A DNA stretch of 64,000 nt from Gautieria morchelliformis (Eukaryota; Basidiomycota; Agaricomycetes; Gomphales; Gomphaceae): NCBI GenBank assembly GCA_015179125.1, contig WHVA01000364.1, positions 1-64,000 on the forward strand. Reading direction: 5' to 3'. The position numbers and the translations under genes are program-made. Within the stretch, counting starts at the first letter, position 1. The number at the start of each line of letters is the position of its first letter. Below are positions 12,984 to 25,186 of the stretch, one piece after another. Under the pieces are notes generated by a model. The model did not search any database. It was not told where the DNA came from and was given only the letters and a program-made list of their open reading frames with translations.

Positions 12984-13018
12984 GAGGTGATCTGTGACGT
13001 GACGTCGCAGATCACCTC
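12984..13018. promoter_or_regulatory. Perfect 11-bp inverted repeat around CRE-like core
   Basis: GAGGTGATCTG and its exact reverse complement CAGATCACCTC flank a 13-nt centre containing two ACGT tetrads (TGACGTGACGTCG). It lies between divergent promoters, so a dimeric regulator site is plausible; a cruciform or small relic of a transposon end is an alternative. Confidence 0.4.
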
Positions 13019-13666
13019 AGTTCCTGAGATTTCCTGGGCCCCCGGGCACAGCACTACATCGCCGTCACAGCCGATACACCGAATGCACAATATCTCGGTT
13101 ACCATGTCGTTGTTCCCCATGTGGAAATTTGATGGTCTCTTTATACGACATGCCGCAAATGAGAAATTTCTCGTGTCGCTATATCCAGCAACATTGACAC
13201 GAGCTGGTATGTCTGCAGAGACCATTCACGTCCCTATAGAATTAGAGATACATGAATACTCTGGCGATTGAGCTGGATCTCTCATGCCATGCCGTCTCAC
13301 TTCCTCGTGTTCCCATCCTAGGTAACCCACTGGAGATGGATGATCTTAATGCACATCAGTGAGCTTTGTCGCAGTTGGTTTTCATGTGTCGTTATGCTGA
13401 CACCACACAACGAGTCGACAATGAGTGCCAAGTGTCCTTACAGGACGACAAGTTTTAAATGCATTCCGCCCAGGCAAATCCAGGGTAGTAACCAACTTCT
13501 GACGATAAGCCAAGCCTCAATTACTCGCTCTATGCTTCTTTGTTGCTAACTTTAATTCTTTTATATATGATATTCTCCTATCAGGCCTATCTGTATTGCA
13601 AATTGCGGCATACTTTAGCGATGGCGTGAATATCTGTTGTCCTGGCAGCACCCATAGACAGAATCT

Positions 13667-13674
13667 TATATATA
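13667..13674 (+). promoter_or_regulatory. TATA-like element
   Basis: TATATATA lies about 87 bases upstream of the DUF6533 gene start. It is followed by a pyrimidine-rich leader (ctctcgtctgcatccc), the usual layout of fungal promoters. Confidence 0.4.
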
Positions 13675-13760
13675 CACCTTGCGCGATCTGCTACACCAAC
13701 CCCACATCGCTACGCAAAACTTAGTCTCTCGTCTGCATCCCAGTTCTTCTTTCATATATC

Positions 13761-15516
13761 ATGTCTCAGGCGGACGCCTCGGCTGTTATCCAGGTACTAT
13801 CAGACAGGTCCGTACTTACTACATTGAGTGCGATGCAAACCAACTTCCCTGAACTAGCTTTGCGGTCAACTCTGCCGTCTCCGCCGGGCTTGGTATGTGT
13901 ACATGTCCAGTCTAATTCCACGAGTTCCATTACCTTGTTGCACAGCACTACTCTTCTTCGACACGCTTCTCACACTGCCGTCTGAGATCAACTACATTTG
14001 GTGCAAGACCGTCAGGCTCGGCACCATTCTCTATTTACTTGCTCGTTACATGCCCTTGGTTTCGTTTCTTGTTGAGATATATGTTAACATATATGTTAAC
14101 ATTTCCGCTGAGGTGCATTACGTCTATGGTTCTCATGTGTAACACCCCTACTGATATGAATGAGCATCTAGTATGGCTTTCATTCCCCATGCAAAAGCAA
14201 CCTAGATTCTCATATACTTGCAGGAAATGCAATGCTATCGAACACCTCAGTGATGCTTGTGCTATTCTTTCTCTTATTGGAGTACAGGGTGAGGGATTAT
14301 ACCCATATATATCTCAAGTAGAAAGATAAACACAATTTACTTGTCTAGGCCTACTGCTAGCTCGCACCTATGCTATTTCCCTTCAGAATCAAAGAGTTTT
14401 GGGTCTTCTTGGACTGCTTCTCCTTGGTGCTATTATCACTGCAGTGGTATGTCCCTGTGTAAACTTTGTATAAATAGCAAAAATTCATTTCACTGGATAT
14501 AGTACCTGGCTGTGGGGGACAACTGCAATACCACTATCTCACAATTTAATAGAGTGACTTTATCAGTACTGACAAGGACTTTCTGCTTAGATTTATACTA
14601 ACAAATTCCTTAGGGGTAAGATCTAGGGGTCTGTATTTGCCTGATGTGTCTCTGAATACCTTTGACAGTGGCCATCATCAGTAATGTTGCTGTAATCCTT
14701 TTTGACACTGGAGTCGTGATAGTAACCATTCTGAGCTCAATTCAAACCCTGAGGCTTTGGCAGAAAGGTCAGATTTGGGATAAGAAATCTCTCATTAGTT
14801 CAGTGATTTACCAAGGTGAGCATACAACATATTGCATATATATATGGCCATATCACTAATCTCAGGTAAGGCTTTGTCAGATATGGGAATGGAATATTAT
14901 TCCTATGATATTTCATATGTCTGATTCGTATTCAGATTTGTGCTTACCATTACTGTAGCTGGTCCTATCACATATAAGGTCTTCTTACTTATAAACCTGT
15001 TAAGCCTTGAGAGCTTACCCTGTCTTCTTTTACATTCCAGGTATTGAGGGTATGTAAGACATTGATCTTGATAATAAAAATGGCTAATTTCAGCTCCTTT
15101 GTTGTATAAAGCCTAGCATTAGTAGCATCTTAAGCCCTCTTCAGAACATGTATATTTCCAGTGAGAAAGACATGTGATTGTACTAACAGTGCACCTACAG
15201 CTTGTCAGCAATAATCATCTGCCGCTTTCATCTAGCTCTCCAAGAGAGACACACTCAACTTACCAGCCCCTCATTACCCAACCTTTTATTCTCCACCTTC
15301 CAAGCAGCCAGACAAAGTGTTCACAATGCCATAGTGGCTGAATTTGGGAACCCACAGGCTTTCAGTACCAAGACCTTGCGAAATGATGTGGCTGATCCGG
15401 AAAGCCAGCAGTTGGAAGAGGCTAGGTCAGCTGGGATAGAGTTAGAGGCATTCCCTTGGGCAACTGGATATTCTGGAGATATGGAACTAGCGGGGCCTGT
15501 TGTGTCCAGTGAGTGA
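13761..15516 (+). CDS. DUF6533-type multi-pass membrane protein
   Basis: Plus-strand gene with several short introns; start MSQADASAVIQ, stop TGA at 15514-15516. After the first introns the protein reads FAVNSAVSAGLALLFFDTLL and then TLPSEINYIWCKTVRLGTIL. This is the diagnostic N-terminal pattern (hydrophobic helix, D-x-x-L-T-L, E-x-x-x-I-W) of the DUF6533 family, which is abundant in Agaricomycetes. Later exons supply more helices (LLLARTYAISLQNQRVLGLL, VAIISNVAVILFDTGVVIV). The hydrophilic C-terminus ends DMELAGPVVSSE. These proteins are predicted to have about seven helices; their role is unknown. One intron contains a 24-nt AT-rich direct repeat. Intron edges in the 14.8-15.2 kb part are uncertain. 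Confidence 0.75.
14077..14100. repeat. Two direct copies of a 12-bp AT-rich palindromic unit
   Basis: ATATATGTTAAC occurs twice in tandem inside an intron of the DUF6533 gene; each unit contains GTTAAC. Probably replication slippage. Confidence 0.7.
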
Positions 15517-16724
15517 TTTGAGCCTCCACCAGGCGCTGATTAATGGTAGGATCTGGAAGAACAGCAGAGGCTTAAGGATAGCATGCAAGCTAATGCATCA
15601 TAGCTACAATTCCAATACAAACTCCACAGCAATCAAGATGCAGCAACTTACATTAACCATCCCATTCTCACCTTTCCAATCTATTGCAGCACTTTGCAAT
15701 TGGTCACCATAGACATTGTGGCTATCTGTTCATTCTGGCCAGTGTATACCATGAAAAATAGTAGATATATGCTGTGATGCTTCGTTCGTAATTTGTTATT
15801 ACTTTGCTTCATGGATGTACCACTTGTTCATCGATGCTGGGATCCACTGTGTGCCAATTAGCTTGAGGAATATGGAGGGATGGGATCAGCTGAGCGTATG
15901 AAAAGGAACTGTGTGTGGTTTGCGTGCCTGGGATCCTTACCTGGTCTGAAGGTTATGTTTGGTTATGTTATTCATAAACACTATGAGGCATACCATACCA
16001 TCATCACATTCTTACATGCCAGGCATTCTTACATCAGGGCTCAGGATGCATCAGTGGCAACTAACACTTTGACATGCACATCCGCAAATATAGCCTCAAT
16101 AATAATGCGCAGGCAGCAACCTGTCCTGTGGTCCAGGATACTGGTGTCAGTGCCTGAGATGCTATTCTCCTCGGCAGAAGTCTACGCCCAATGCCAGTTC
16201 CCTGATCCGATATGAAAGTGTCTGGCTTATGCCGCACCATCATTGAGAAACGTACTTCGTGCCTCCGGTGGAGTGCTGTCACAGTGCGCGAAGAGAAGTA
16301 TGATGAGGAAGGCTCTCCTGCCCACACCTGGGCTGTGCGCAGACTCGGCCCATGCGTAGGCCTCATAGTGCGAAGGTCATAAGCCCATGACTGCCTCGAA
16401 CACCCTGCCAGACGCGAGTACGCAAGACCCTGTTGTAATGCAGACGAATGTCACCAGCGTTTGGCCTGGGTGAAGTCTGGCATCACATTAAAATGAGTTT
16501 AAACTGAGAGAGACCACGACGTACCCGATCCACATGATGTACGCTGATATTCCAGTCGCATGAGCAGAGTGTATTTACACTCCGGTTTGGTATAAGTTCT
16601 ACATGCCAGTTCTCAAAGTTAGAAACGGTGCAGCCACAGCTCTCTCTGTGCCTCAGAAGCTATTCCATCTCCTACCCAGACCACCTGTTATACCTGACAT
16701 GCCATCTACTTTATTCCTTCTCCC
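15517..16724. other. 1.2-kb gap between convergent genes
   Basis: 3' flanks of the DUF6533 gene (plus) and the MFS gene (minus). Only short frames without motifs; no repeat recognised. Confidence 0.5.
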
Positions 16725-18444
16725 TCATTCTCCCGGCCTACGCCATGGCATGGCTGGTAGCATCGTAGCCGCCAGCGTTCCGCCCGCTGAAACAAGGCAA
16801 AGCACCCAATACACAAGTGTCCCTCCAAGTAGGTTATGTTCAACGGACAGGGCGAACAAGGAAGTTGCCCCCGCAGGACCGATAGCACGCATAGTAGATG
16901 CCACTGTCTGTGCAAGACCAGTCGTGGCCCCCAGTGCCGAGCGAGAGGGCACGGCAGATGTAACGAAAATAAACGTGGCACCTATCATGTGGATAATTTA
17001 AGAGGAAAGGAATAACAGAATTATTGGGACTCACTGAATGCCATACTTGGCAGCGTCGCTAATGCAAGCTGGACTAGGAAGACGATCCAGACACTCAGAC
17101 ACAAGCCATCGTGGTCTCTCGCCAGCTTATTCATCACAGGAAACAAAGCGAAACAGGCAATAAATGCTGCTTCGCAACTCCTTAAGGTTGTCCTTGTGCC
17201 GAACTTTCTGTGGATCGGTACAAAAAGGAAGATCGATACTACACCATGTGCAATCCCAAACCCAGCAAGACAGGTACCGATGAGAGAAGGCGACATCCCA
17301 AGCCCACCGTTTGAGATCGGCGTACTGAGATAAACGGGCAGCAATACCATAAAAGCCATGTCGCTTAGTGCAAGGAGTGCATAATTTAGGATAACCACCA
17401 GAACACGTGAGGTGAGGAGATCGCGCAGTGAAACCTGCTTGATTGTCAATTCAGGAGTGGGGATGAGTGCAGAGCACTCGGTGACCGGCAGTGGTGTAAT
17501 ACCGTCAACTTCACTCCATCGCGACGTGGTACTCAGAATCTGTGACTGGCGAATGATAAGGGAGGGACAGGTCTGTAACGACATGGAGACTTGGTAAAAA
17601 ATATTACAAAAGAATGAGGAGACGAACCTCCTCCAATAGAATAAAGGCGAGAAAGAACGCGGATGTCGAGTACACCGCAGCAGTCACACATGGCAAAAAA
17701 TAGGGGTATGTTTGCCAGAATGTTGATGATCTAAATACGGCACCAAACCTCTCATAGGGGTGTTGCAGTGATCCACCGATTAATGGACTAAGTTCTCTTG
17801 TCAGTTCCCGCCCAGCAGGATATAGCAACATCACTGACCCTATTGTGGCCCCAGCGGACCAAACAATAGGCATGAGCGAAAGGCCCCTATCCAAGTTGGT
17901 TTCGTCTGTGATCTCGCTTAACATACACTTGATCACGCCTGTGTTACCGTTCAGAGCACCAGCGAGTGCTCGACTCGCGACAACAGACCAGAATGTCCGT
18001 GACAGTCCGAAGCATAGCATAGAAATGCCTAGACCAAACAAACCCGTGAGCAGCATGGGTCTACGACCAAGTCGGTCTGAAAGTCGACCCCATTGCAGGA
18101 TCATGAGAGCTTCTATGAGAAAGAATATAGATTCCTGTAGGATTGATGCCTTAATAGTGTTGGGTGGGGCCTAAATCCTGGACGATGCATACCACGAGAC
18201 CTGCATAATAGCCTACTTTGGACACATCTCCACCAGTAATACCGGTCTCTTCCACAAGCTTTGATATTGATGTTATCCTGCTACTCGCGAAACATGGTTT
18301 ATCGCTGGTACACACCTGGACAATGAACGGCCGGATGACCGTCGATGTTATAGGCTCGGCCAATTGCAGATACAAGAGCACGGAAATCTGCAGCTTCGGG
18401 AGTGGAGTCACTATCCTGTGCAGTGAACCTGGATGTTGCTCCAT
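16725..18444 (-). CDS. MFS transporter, DHA1/ZIFL-like
   Basis: Minus-strand, multi-exon gene from MEQHPGSLHRIVTPLPKLQ to a stop at 16725. The N-terminal helix contains LQLAEPITSTVIRPFI. A following exon has ETGITGGDVSKVGYYAGLV, then the MFS motif A form GRLSDRLGRRPM and FWSVVASRALAGALNGNTGV. One intron near 17.8 kb separates GATIG from PLIGGSLQHPYERFG. The second half has VLLPVYLSTPISNGGLGMS and ends with VPSRSALGATTGLAQTVAS and VEHNLLGGTLVYWVL. The G-I-T-G-G-D and N-G-N motifs are typical of the fungal group near plant zinc-induced facilitator-like transporters. About 12 helices fit the length. The substrate is unknown. The frame and domain order look complete. Confidence 0.85.
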
Positions 18445-18589
18445 TCTGTGGTGCTCGGTGTACGAAAGGAAGTTACTTGTGACCTATACAGCATCAGGAA
18501 TTAGTCTTCCCTCGCGTCCGTGAATTTGAGTGGCCAATGGCTGAGGACATTGGCAGCATAGAAGATACAGCCTTCTGACTGAATCCAGT

Positions 18590-18810
18590 CCCCCTGTGCG
18601 CTGACGGCGCCAGCCACCAACGCCCTGTGCGAAGCGCCATCAACCAGCGCACGGTGCGCTGACTGCGCCAGTCACCAGCGCGCCGTGGGCTGACCGCGCG
18701 CTGACAGCGCCAGCCGCCGACGCACCGTGGGCTGACCGTGCGCTGTCAGCGCCAGCCACCAACGCCTGTGCGCTGACAACGCCGGCCACCAACGCCCTGT
18801 GTATGGCGGT
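18590..18810. repeat. GC-rich minisatellite
   Basis: Imperfect repeats of a unit of roughly 30-40 bases built from GCGCTGAC, GCGCCAGCCACC and CAACGCCCTGTG. It lies at the border between the host genes and the transposon block. Confidence 0.7.
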
Positions 18811-19207
18811 CGGTTTGCACAAAAACTAGGTGGGTACCCGCACTTCGCGCCAAGGTGGAGGTGTAGGTCAAATGCATTGCTAAGGTCAAATGCATTGGGG
18901 TAAATAAAATGCATCATGTCAAATATGTCCTCTTCTCATGTTTCCTATGTCCCCTTTATGTCATGTGCTCCCTGTGTGTATATCCCCCAAAGGTGTGATG
19001 ATTATAAGCATTTTCACCATATGGGATGTTCATATATACCTATTATCTACTTCATGAAGGTCTGGGTCATATGCCTCATTATCAGCTGGGTTGCGCAAGG
19101 TGCAGGGATGCCGACTGAAGGGACTTGAGGTGCTTTTATAAAATGTTTCTGTGCTGCAACCTGCACTGTGGTTCTCCCAGTGCACCCCAGTATGTGGAGG
19201 GTGTTCC
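18811..19207. other. Non-coding spacer
   Basis: Pyrimidine/AT mixed sequence with a triple repeat of the word CAAATGCATT near 18870-18915 (and GTAAATAAAATGCAT after it). No gene seen. Confidence 0.5.
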
Positions 19208-19447
19208 TGTCATGACGCGTTTATTTCCCATACTCAGATGCTCAGTTCTCCTATTTTCTCACTCCACCTTCGTGTTCGTTCCGATCGCCATTGTCAGGTT
19301 CGGCAACCGATTCTCGCTGTTCGCGCCAATTACCATAGCCACGCCGTCAAACGCACGATCGACGGCTTTGGACTGACTTGGAAGCCATCGCTGGGTCTAC
19401 CACCTCCTCTGCTCGACCCTCTTCCGATGGTGTTCTGGTAATTGGAT
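19208..19447 (-). repeat. Fragment of family C LTR terminus
   Basis: Starts TGTCATGACGCG, the same terminal word as the adjacent full LTR at 19448, and continues with the pyrimidine-rich 3' LTR sequence for about 240 bases. It is a partial tandem copy of the family C LTR end. Diverged, so probably older than its neighbours. Confidence 0.5.
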
Positions 19448-20453
19448 TGTCATGACCTGTGTATTTCCTGCACCTTGTTATCCCCATTTCCCCTTTCGCT
19501 ACTCCTCCCCAGTGTTCGCTCGGCTTCGCCCTCCACCTCGACCTCTCCTCCTCTATGTCACCTCTGTTCACCCTTCCTCGCATTTCACTGAACATCCATT
19601 CGCTGCTCACATCATTCACCAGCAGGCACACCACCAAATCACGATTGACATCCCTATCTGGCATGATGGCTCGTCAGTAACTCCATCAGCTTCTCAATCC
19701 AACCCCCTTTTGGTGTTCATATGAGCAGGGTGCGTTCGCGGGACGTCCTACCCGTGGGTTGTGTGGGATCAACCCAGTAGATGAAGAACCTGTGCAGGGC
19801 AGTGTATATGCGGGCCCCAAGACATGATTTCGTACACAGGTGTCTTCGCCACCTTCACCCTCCGTCGTTTCATGTTCTCCCTCTTCTCTCATTCTATTGT
19901 ATGTTTATTTCATCTATGTTGTATCATGACTGCGCACCCCTATCCAACCCTGACTCGTGACGGCCTCTTTCCTATTCGCTGATACCTTACGAGCATTCGA
20001 TATAAGTAGTTTACATTCGCATGTATATTCCCCAGTTCAATTATCATACGTCGTTCACCTTGTGCAAATTTGACCTCGCTGTGGTCATCGTCTTAAGCCT
20101 TCTCTTGGAGATTTCTATCTTCGACTAGCAGAGGACTTAGGCATCACTGGTGAGTTCTCATACTTCATCTTCGTTACCTTAGCCTTCAAACTATTTTCTG
20201 CGCTGTTGGCAAAGGGCTCTGAAGGAGCACCTTCACCGGCGAAGGGATTGTCGCTACTTAGACAGCCCTTCCGTGACACCTTGCACGTTGTATCGTCAAG
20301 CGCCACGGGCCATTTCGCTACGACTGTAGATAGGGCGAGCCCCGTTCGGGCAACCCTCCTATCTTGTGAACATTCATTGGTTCATGTATTCGCCGAATGG
20401 CATACTTATTCGCACAAGTCATTCCGGCATTCGCTGTGTTCACTAATACACGA
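19448..20453 (-). repeat. Family C LTR, reverse orientation, left arm of a palindrome
   Basis: Begins TGTCATGACC, the reverse complement of the GGTCATGACA end of the family C LTRs at 37281 and 48991. It runs to the CACTAATACACGA word that lies close to their other end; the last ~30 bases are absent. It abuts a forward copy head to head. Confidence 0.8.
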
Positions 20454-21423
20454 AGATTGGTTTTTAGGCATTAATATTGTGTATTAGTGAACACAGCGAA
20501 TGCCCGAATGGGTTGTGCAATGAAGTGTGCCGTTCGGCGAATAAGATGAACCAATAAATGTTCAGAAGGTAAGAGGGGTGCCCGAATGGAGCTCGCCCTA
20601 TCTACAGTCGTAGTGAAGTGGCCCATGACACTTGATGATGTAACATGCAAGGTGTCATGGAAAGGTTGTTTAGCAGCAACAATCCTTTCGCCGGCAAAGG
20701 TGCTCCTTCGGAGCCCTTCGCCGACAGCACCAATAATAGTACGAAGGCTAAGGTAATGAAGGTGAAGTACGAAAACTCACCAGTGGTACTTAAGTCCTCT
20801 GGTTGAAGATAGGAATCTATAAGAGAGGGCTCAAGACGATGGTCACAACAAGGTCAAGGTTTGCACAAGATAGACATATGATAGTTGAACTGGGGAATAT
20901 ACATGTGAATGTAGACTACTTATACCGAATGCTCATATGATGCTAGCATTAGGAGGGAGGCCATCTTGAGTCAGGGTTGGATAAGGGTGCGCAGTCGGGA
21001 TACAAATAGATGAAACACATAGACAATAGAATGAAAGAAGAGTGCGAACATGAAACAACGGGGAGGAAAGAGGACAAAGGTACCTAAACACACCTTGAGA
21101 CCTGCATACATGTTACCCTGCATGGACTCTTGGTCTGCTGGGTTGATCCCACATGATCTATGGGTAGGATGCCCTGCGAATGCATTCTGGCCATAGGAAC
21201 ACCCAAAGGGGGTTGAGCCGAGAAGGTGATAGGACCAGTGATGAGCCATCAAGCTGGGTAAAGGATGTCGATTGTTTTTTGATGGTGTGGCTACTGGTGA
21301 ATGACGCGAGTAGCAAATAACCGTTCAGCAAATTTGGTGAAGAGCGAATAGAGCGAACATAGAAGTGGAGTGATGAAAGGGAGGATGGAGTTACTGGGTA
21401 TAAGAAATAAACAAGTCATGACA
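20454..21423 (+). repeat. Family C LTR, forward orientation, right arm of a palindrome
   Basis: Starts AGATTGGTTTTTAGGC, five bases into the family C LTR start TGTCAAGATTGG, and ends GTCATGACA. It matches the copies at 37281-38284 and 48991-50021 along its length but is more diverged. It forms an about 2-kb inverted pair with 19448-20453. No matching 5-bp duplication was found at the outer ends. Confidence 0.8.
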
Positions 21424-22414
21424 AAGACATCTCTTTGTTTCCTTTCTAATTCAACTATTGTGAACAACATTATAAAATGATTGGGTTCATGTATCACTCC
21501 CCGCAGTCGTTTGACTTCAAATACATGTGCAAGTGCTGTAAGGGAGTTACACTCCCTGCATGGTGATTATATTGTCAGCGATGTCCACAAGCACCCACAT
21601 TTCATTGGCTTTAGTGCCACTCCGCTTCACCGCATTGGTGGTCCATTGTTCTATTTTCACTATAAAGCCTTTGTAAATAGTTTACAAGAATTAGATAGAG
21701 TTTTACCCTCCCTCTCATTAGGTCTTGCGTCTGCACCTGTGGCACAAGCACTTCTTACAATATGTGGGTTTCACCCCTACAGAGGGTGGCCGTGATTCCG
21801 AGATGTCTTGAGATGCCACTGAAGCATTCCCTGCAGTGTCTAAAATTCCAGCAGTGGTGGGAGGTGTGTGCGGCAAGCTCAGCCCAGAAATGTCAGCCGA
21901 AGCCAATGGGTGGATCCTGCATCCTCCGAGTGTCTTGCAGGAATGCAGACACAAGCAAGGCACCCTCTCACATAGTCTATTTGCGATGCAACACCATCCA
22001 GTATTTGTTTCACACCCAGGTTGCACACAACTCAATACAACAGAGTCTCCCTTGTCATTCTTTGCCTGTGCAGATTGCTGCATTGCAAAATCCAGCTGAA
22101 CATCTTCCGGCACTTTGTGCAGTGGTGTGGGAGGACCATGTGCAAGGAAGTCATTACATTTTTCACACTAGAAGGACATGTTCCAGGTGAGATGCACTGT
22201 AATATGGTTCATAGCGTTGTAAAACTCACAATTTGATACCAGTGGTTGAAGTTGCCTATGTATTTCACATTTCCTTTGCCTGACTTAAGGCCCGAATACT
22301 CACCACCACAACGGCACAAAATGTGATGTTCAGGGAGGGGGGTGGCGGATAGTCTGGATAGTATTTATGAGGGCTGGACATGTGCAGTTGGTATGAAGAA
22401 TGGCAAGGGGGTCA
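21424..22414. other. Degraded repeat-like spacer
   Basis: No intact gene. A minus frame at 21718-22113 has a cysteine-rich stretch (CVQPGCETNTGWCC) and could be a relic of a zinc-finger segment of a transposon; unproven. Confidence 0.3.
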
Positions 22415-22423
22415 TGTTGTAGT

Positions 22424-22690
22424 TGTTGGAGTTACAAGGCGTGACAGTACCGACGCATATACAACCACCCACAGACGCGAGGTACTTGAGACGCACAGGC
22501 AGAGTTTGCACCTCTTTCCTCAGTCATATCACACATAACGTGAGACTGAGGTAAAGTGCTCTCGCATGATTCTTTTACACATATGTACTGATAGTCTTTG
22601 TACCTAGACCTGACCTTCGGTACAGGTATACAAAAGTCATATCACACATAACGTGAGACTGAGACCTGACCTTCGGTACAGACTCCTACA
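22424..22690 (+). repeat. 5' LTR of copia element
   Basis: 267 bp, TG...CA. Contains an internal duplication: the word GTCATATCACACATAACG and the following ACCTTCGGTACAG each occur twice. Confidence 0.95.
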
Positions 22691-22701
22691 GGTTATGGGC
22701 C
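22691..22701 (+). other. Primer binding site for a half tRNA-iMet
   Basis: GGTTATGGGCC directly follows the 5' LTR. It complements the anticodon-loop region of initiator tRNA-Met (anticodon CAU), the internal half-tRNA priming known for Drosophila copia and some fungal relatives. The same word follows the older LTR at 28210. Confidence 0.7.
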
Positions 22702-24510
22702 ATCTGTCCACGCTTTAGATCACATCAATACGCACGGAATTGATACAAAGTTCAAGTTACACACCGTCTTTCCAATATTCGCCACCTTTTTCACGCATAT
22801 ATCCGTCTTAACCCCACACACGACACCCAACCCCCACGCACGACGCCCAACATGGTACTCGAATACAATGTACGAGTAAAGAATGTTGAGAAGCTTCGTG
22901 AGGGCACATGGTTGAAATGGTCGCATGAAATGGAGTTTGCATTTCTGGAAGCTGGATTCATGAGCTACCTGGACGGCACTGCCGATGAACCCACCGAGGC
23001 TAAGAAGATCGCTGAATGGAAGCTGCTGAACTCATGTATCATTGGCACACTTGGCAAACACGTAGACGAGTCTCTCAGTCGTGTCCTCACTCCATCCATG
23101 CTGGCTTCCGAGGCTTGGGAGCTTCTTAAATCTTGCACTGGACAAGGCGGCCTGATTGCGAAGACAAGTGCTATCACGTTTGCTATTAGGGCAAGGTTCA
23201 CCGACCCGAGTCACACGAACGTCACGATATCTGAGATTGAAGATGCTGTTGCAAAGATCTATGAAGGCGGCAATGCACCAACTCAGGATGGGTTCATGAT
23301 CCTCATGCTCATGAACACGCTCAGGGACACTCAGCTTGACTGGGTACGCCGTCACCTCATTGCTCTGCTCTCTAACAAGAAGTCCTCGGTAACGAAGGCT
23401 GAAGTCATCGAAGCGGTAAACCTCGCCGGCTACGAGAAAACTCAGGGCGCTTCTGAAAAAGCGAATATGGCCAATAGCGCCAACTCTGACCAGAAGCCGA
23501 AAGCCAAATGCAGCAACTGCGATAGCCACAACCACCCCTTTGAGCGATGTTGGAAGAAGGGTGGGGGCGCTGAGGATAAAGCCCCAGACTGGTACAAAGA
23601 ATCCCAGAAGAAGAAGGCGGCTGAAAAAAAAAAGAAACAGAAGCAACCAGAGAAAAGCAATGTAGCTGCCGCGTCCACCGACAGTGACTCGGACAGGGCC
23701 AATGTCGCATGCGTGGTGGAAGCTGGTTGTGCTGCCAAGTGTCGCTTCACAGATGGATACGTGTCCTGCGCCGCTATTGACTACGGCCCAGGGGAAGCCC
23801 CCCCTGTGACGACTGGGGAGACTGCCCACCTTGCTAAAGAGGATGCTCCATGGTGTGCCGACTCTGGGTGCACCACTCATGTTTCTCCAGTTCGCTCCGA
23901 CTTCTTTGACCTCGTTGCCATCGATAGAAAGGTTCGAGGAGTCGATGGCACCTATGTTGATGCTGTGGGTATCGGCACAATCAAAGTCCGTTGTGGAAAA
24001 GGGAGAAGACTCGTGCTGAACAACGCACTCTATGTTCCTGATGCAACCTTGTGCCTGATTTCAATTGGCAGACTTGGCGATGATGGTCTCGAGACGACCT
24101 TTGACGATGATCACTTCACCATCAGAAATGGCTCCAGGAAGGTCATCGCGCAAGGCACGCGAAAAGACTCAGACCTGTACTACCTGTCCGGTGCACCCAT
24201 GGTTACTTGCGAACATGCACATCTTGCACGTGCCGCACCTGATCTTGCTACCTGGCACAGGCGTCTTGGTCACATGAGCTACGCATCTATCATCCACATG
24301 GCCAAATCCAAAATGGCAAAAGGTATGCCTGTCGACCTCTCCACACTCCCCCCCCTCTGTGAACACTGCGTTCTTGGTAAACAGACTAAGACCGCAGTCC
24401 CCAAAGTGAGGAAGGGAGAGAGGGCAGAACGGAAGCTTGAGAAAGTTTTTTCTGATATCACAGGCCCTGAATATGTGGGCAGTTCTACTGGCGAAAGGTA
24501 CATCTTGAAC

Positions 24511-25186
24511 CAGGGCTGTCCACGAGTCCAGGTTCCTGCAGGTGACTCGCAGTTCAACCTGTGATTTTAACCTGCAGATCCAACTCCCACAAGTCCAGGT
24601 GACCCGGCGCCTAAAAACCTGCCAAGTCCAGGTTTGGCCTTTGGAATTCCGCAGGTGACTCGCAGACCTGCAAGCCTTAAATGCCAAGAATTCATGTCAT
24701 TCAACTACTATTACTTCATTCCGCACAACAGCCTTCTTGACATGCTTACTCTTATCATGCAGCAACTCTACAACACATTCCTCAGGAACAACTCCTTCAT
24801 ATGACAGCCATGTGCTGAGTATGGTCCTGGCACATGTTGACTCTTCCTTCAGAGAGTGACGCATCTGTGATACAGTCAGTCGGCCCTGACTGAATGCACA
24901 TTTGACATCTGTGGATGTTGCTAGAGGAGCATGGTCAAATAGGATGTAAGGATGTGTGAAATAGCTCACCCCCATCCCCACGGGAGGAGACGCGTCATGC
25001 ACTCGCACGGGGTGAGTCAGCTCCGAATAATCTGGCAAGTCACTGCAAGTCACCCGCAGGTTTAACCTGCGGGTCCAAGTCAACCTGCAGAAAAACTCAG
25101 GTCAAGTCCAGGTTCCACTTCTGGAAGCTGGCAAACCTGCGAGTCCAAGTCCAGGTAACCTGCAGGTTGACTCATGGACAGCCCTG
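24511..25186. mobile_element. hAT-type non-autonomous DNA transposon (676 bp)
   Basis: Inverted ends CAGGGCTGTCCA and GGACAGCCCTG are flanked by an exact 8-bp duplication TCTTGAAC (24503-24510 and 25187-25194), the hAT signature. Subterminal regions are dense in short repeats (AGTCCAGGT, CCTGCAGGTTGACTC) of the sort bound by hAT transposases. It lies inside the copia integrase region, so it moved after the copia inserted. Confidence 0.93.
24697..25083 (-). pseudogene. Relic of hAT transposase C-terminal (dimerisation) region
   Basis: A 128-residue minus frame inside the 676-bp transposon. It contains ATSTDVKCAFSQGRLTVSQM, then RHSLKEESTCARTIL. This resembles the hAT C-terminal dimerisation segment, where S-x-D-V-E-R-x-F-S and L-R-x-x-L are conserved. 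Only the C-terminus is present; the catalytic part is missing. The element looks like an internally deleted derivative of a full hAT. Confidence 0.65.

Larger units (their letters stand above)
12652..13760. other. Divergent intergenic region
   Basis: Region between two divergently transcribed genes. It holds a strong inverted repeat at 12984-13018 and a TATA-like tract at 13667-13674. A 94-residue plus frame (12987-13271) has no recognisable motif and is not called. Confidence 0.5.

Noticed and set aside
12987-13271. A 94-residue plus frame between divergent genes
   Set aside because: No recognised domain and it begins within the inverted repeat; insufficient support.
18640-18917. Alanine/glycine-rich minus frames over the minisatellite
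   Set aside because: Product of repeat composition, open in more than one frame.
23032-23880. A 282-residue minus frame opposite copia gag
   Set aside because: It mirrors a real gag frame whose knuckle and protease motifs are clear; composition is that of an antisense shadow.
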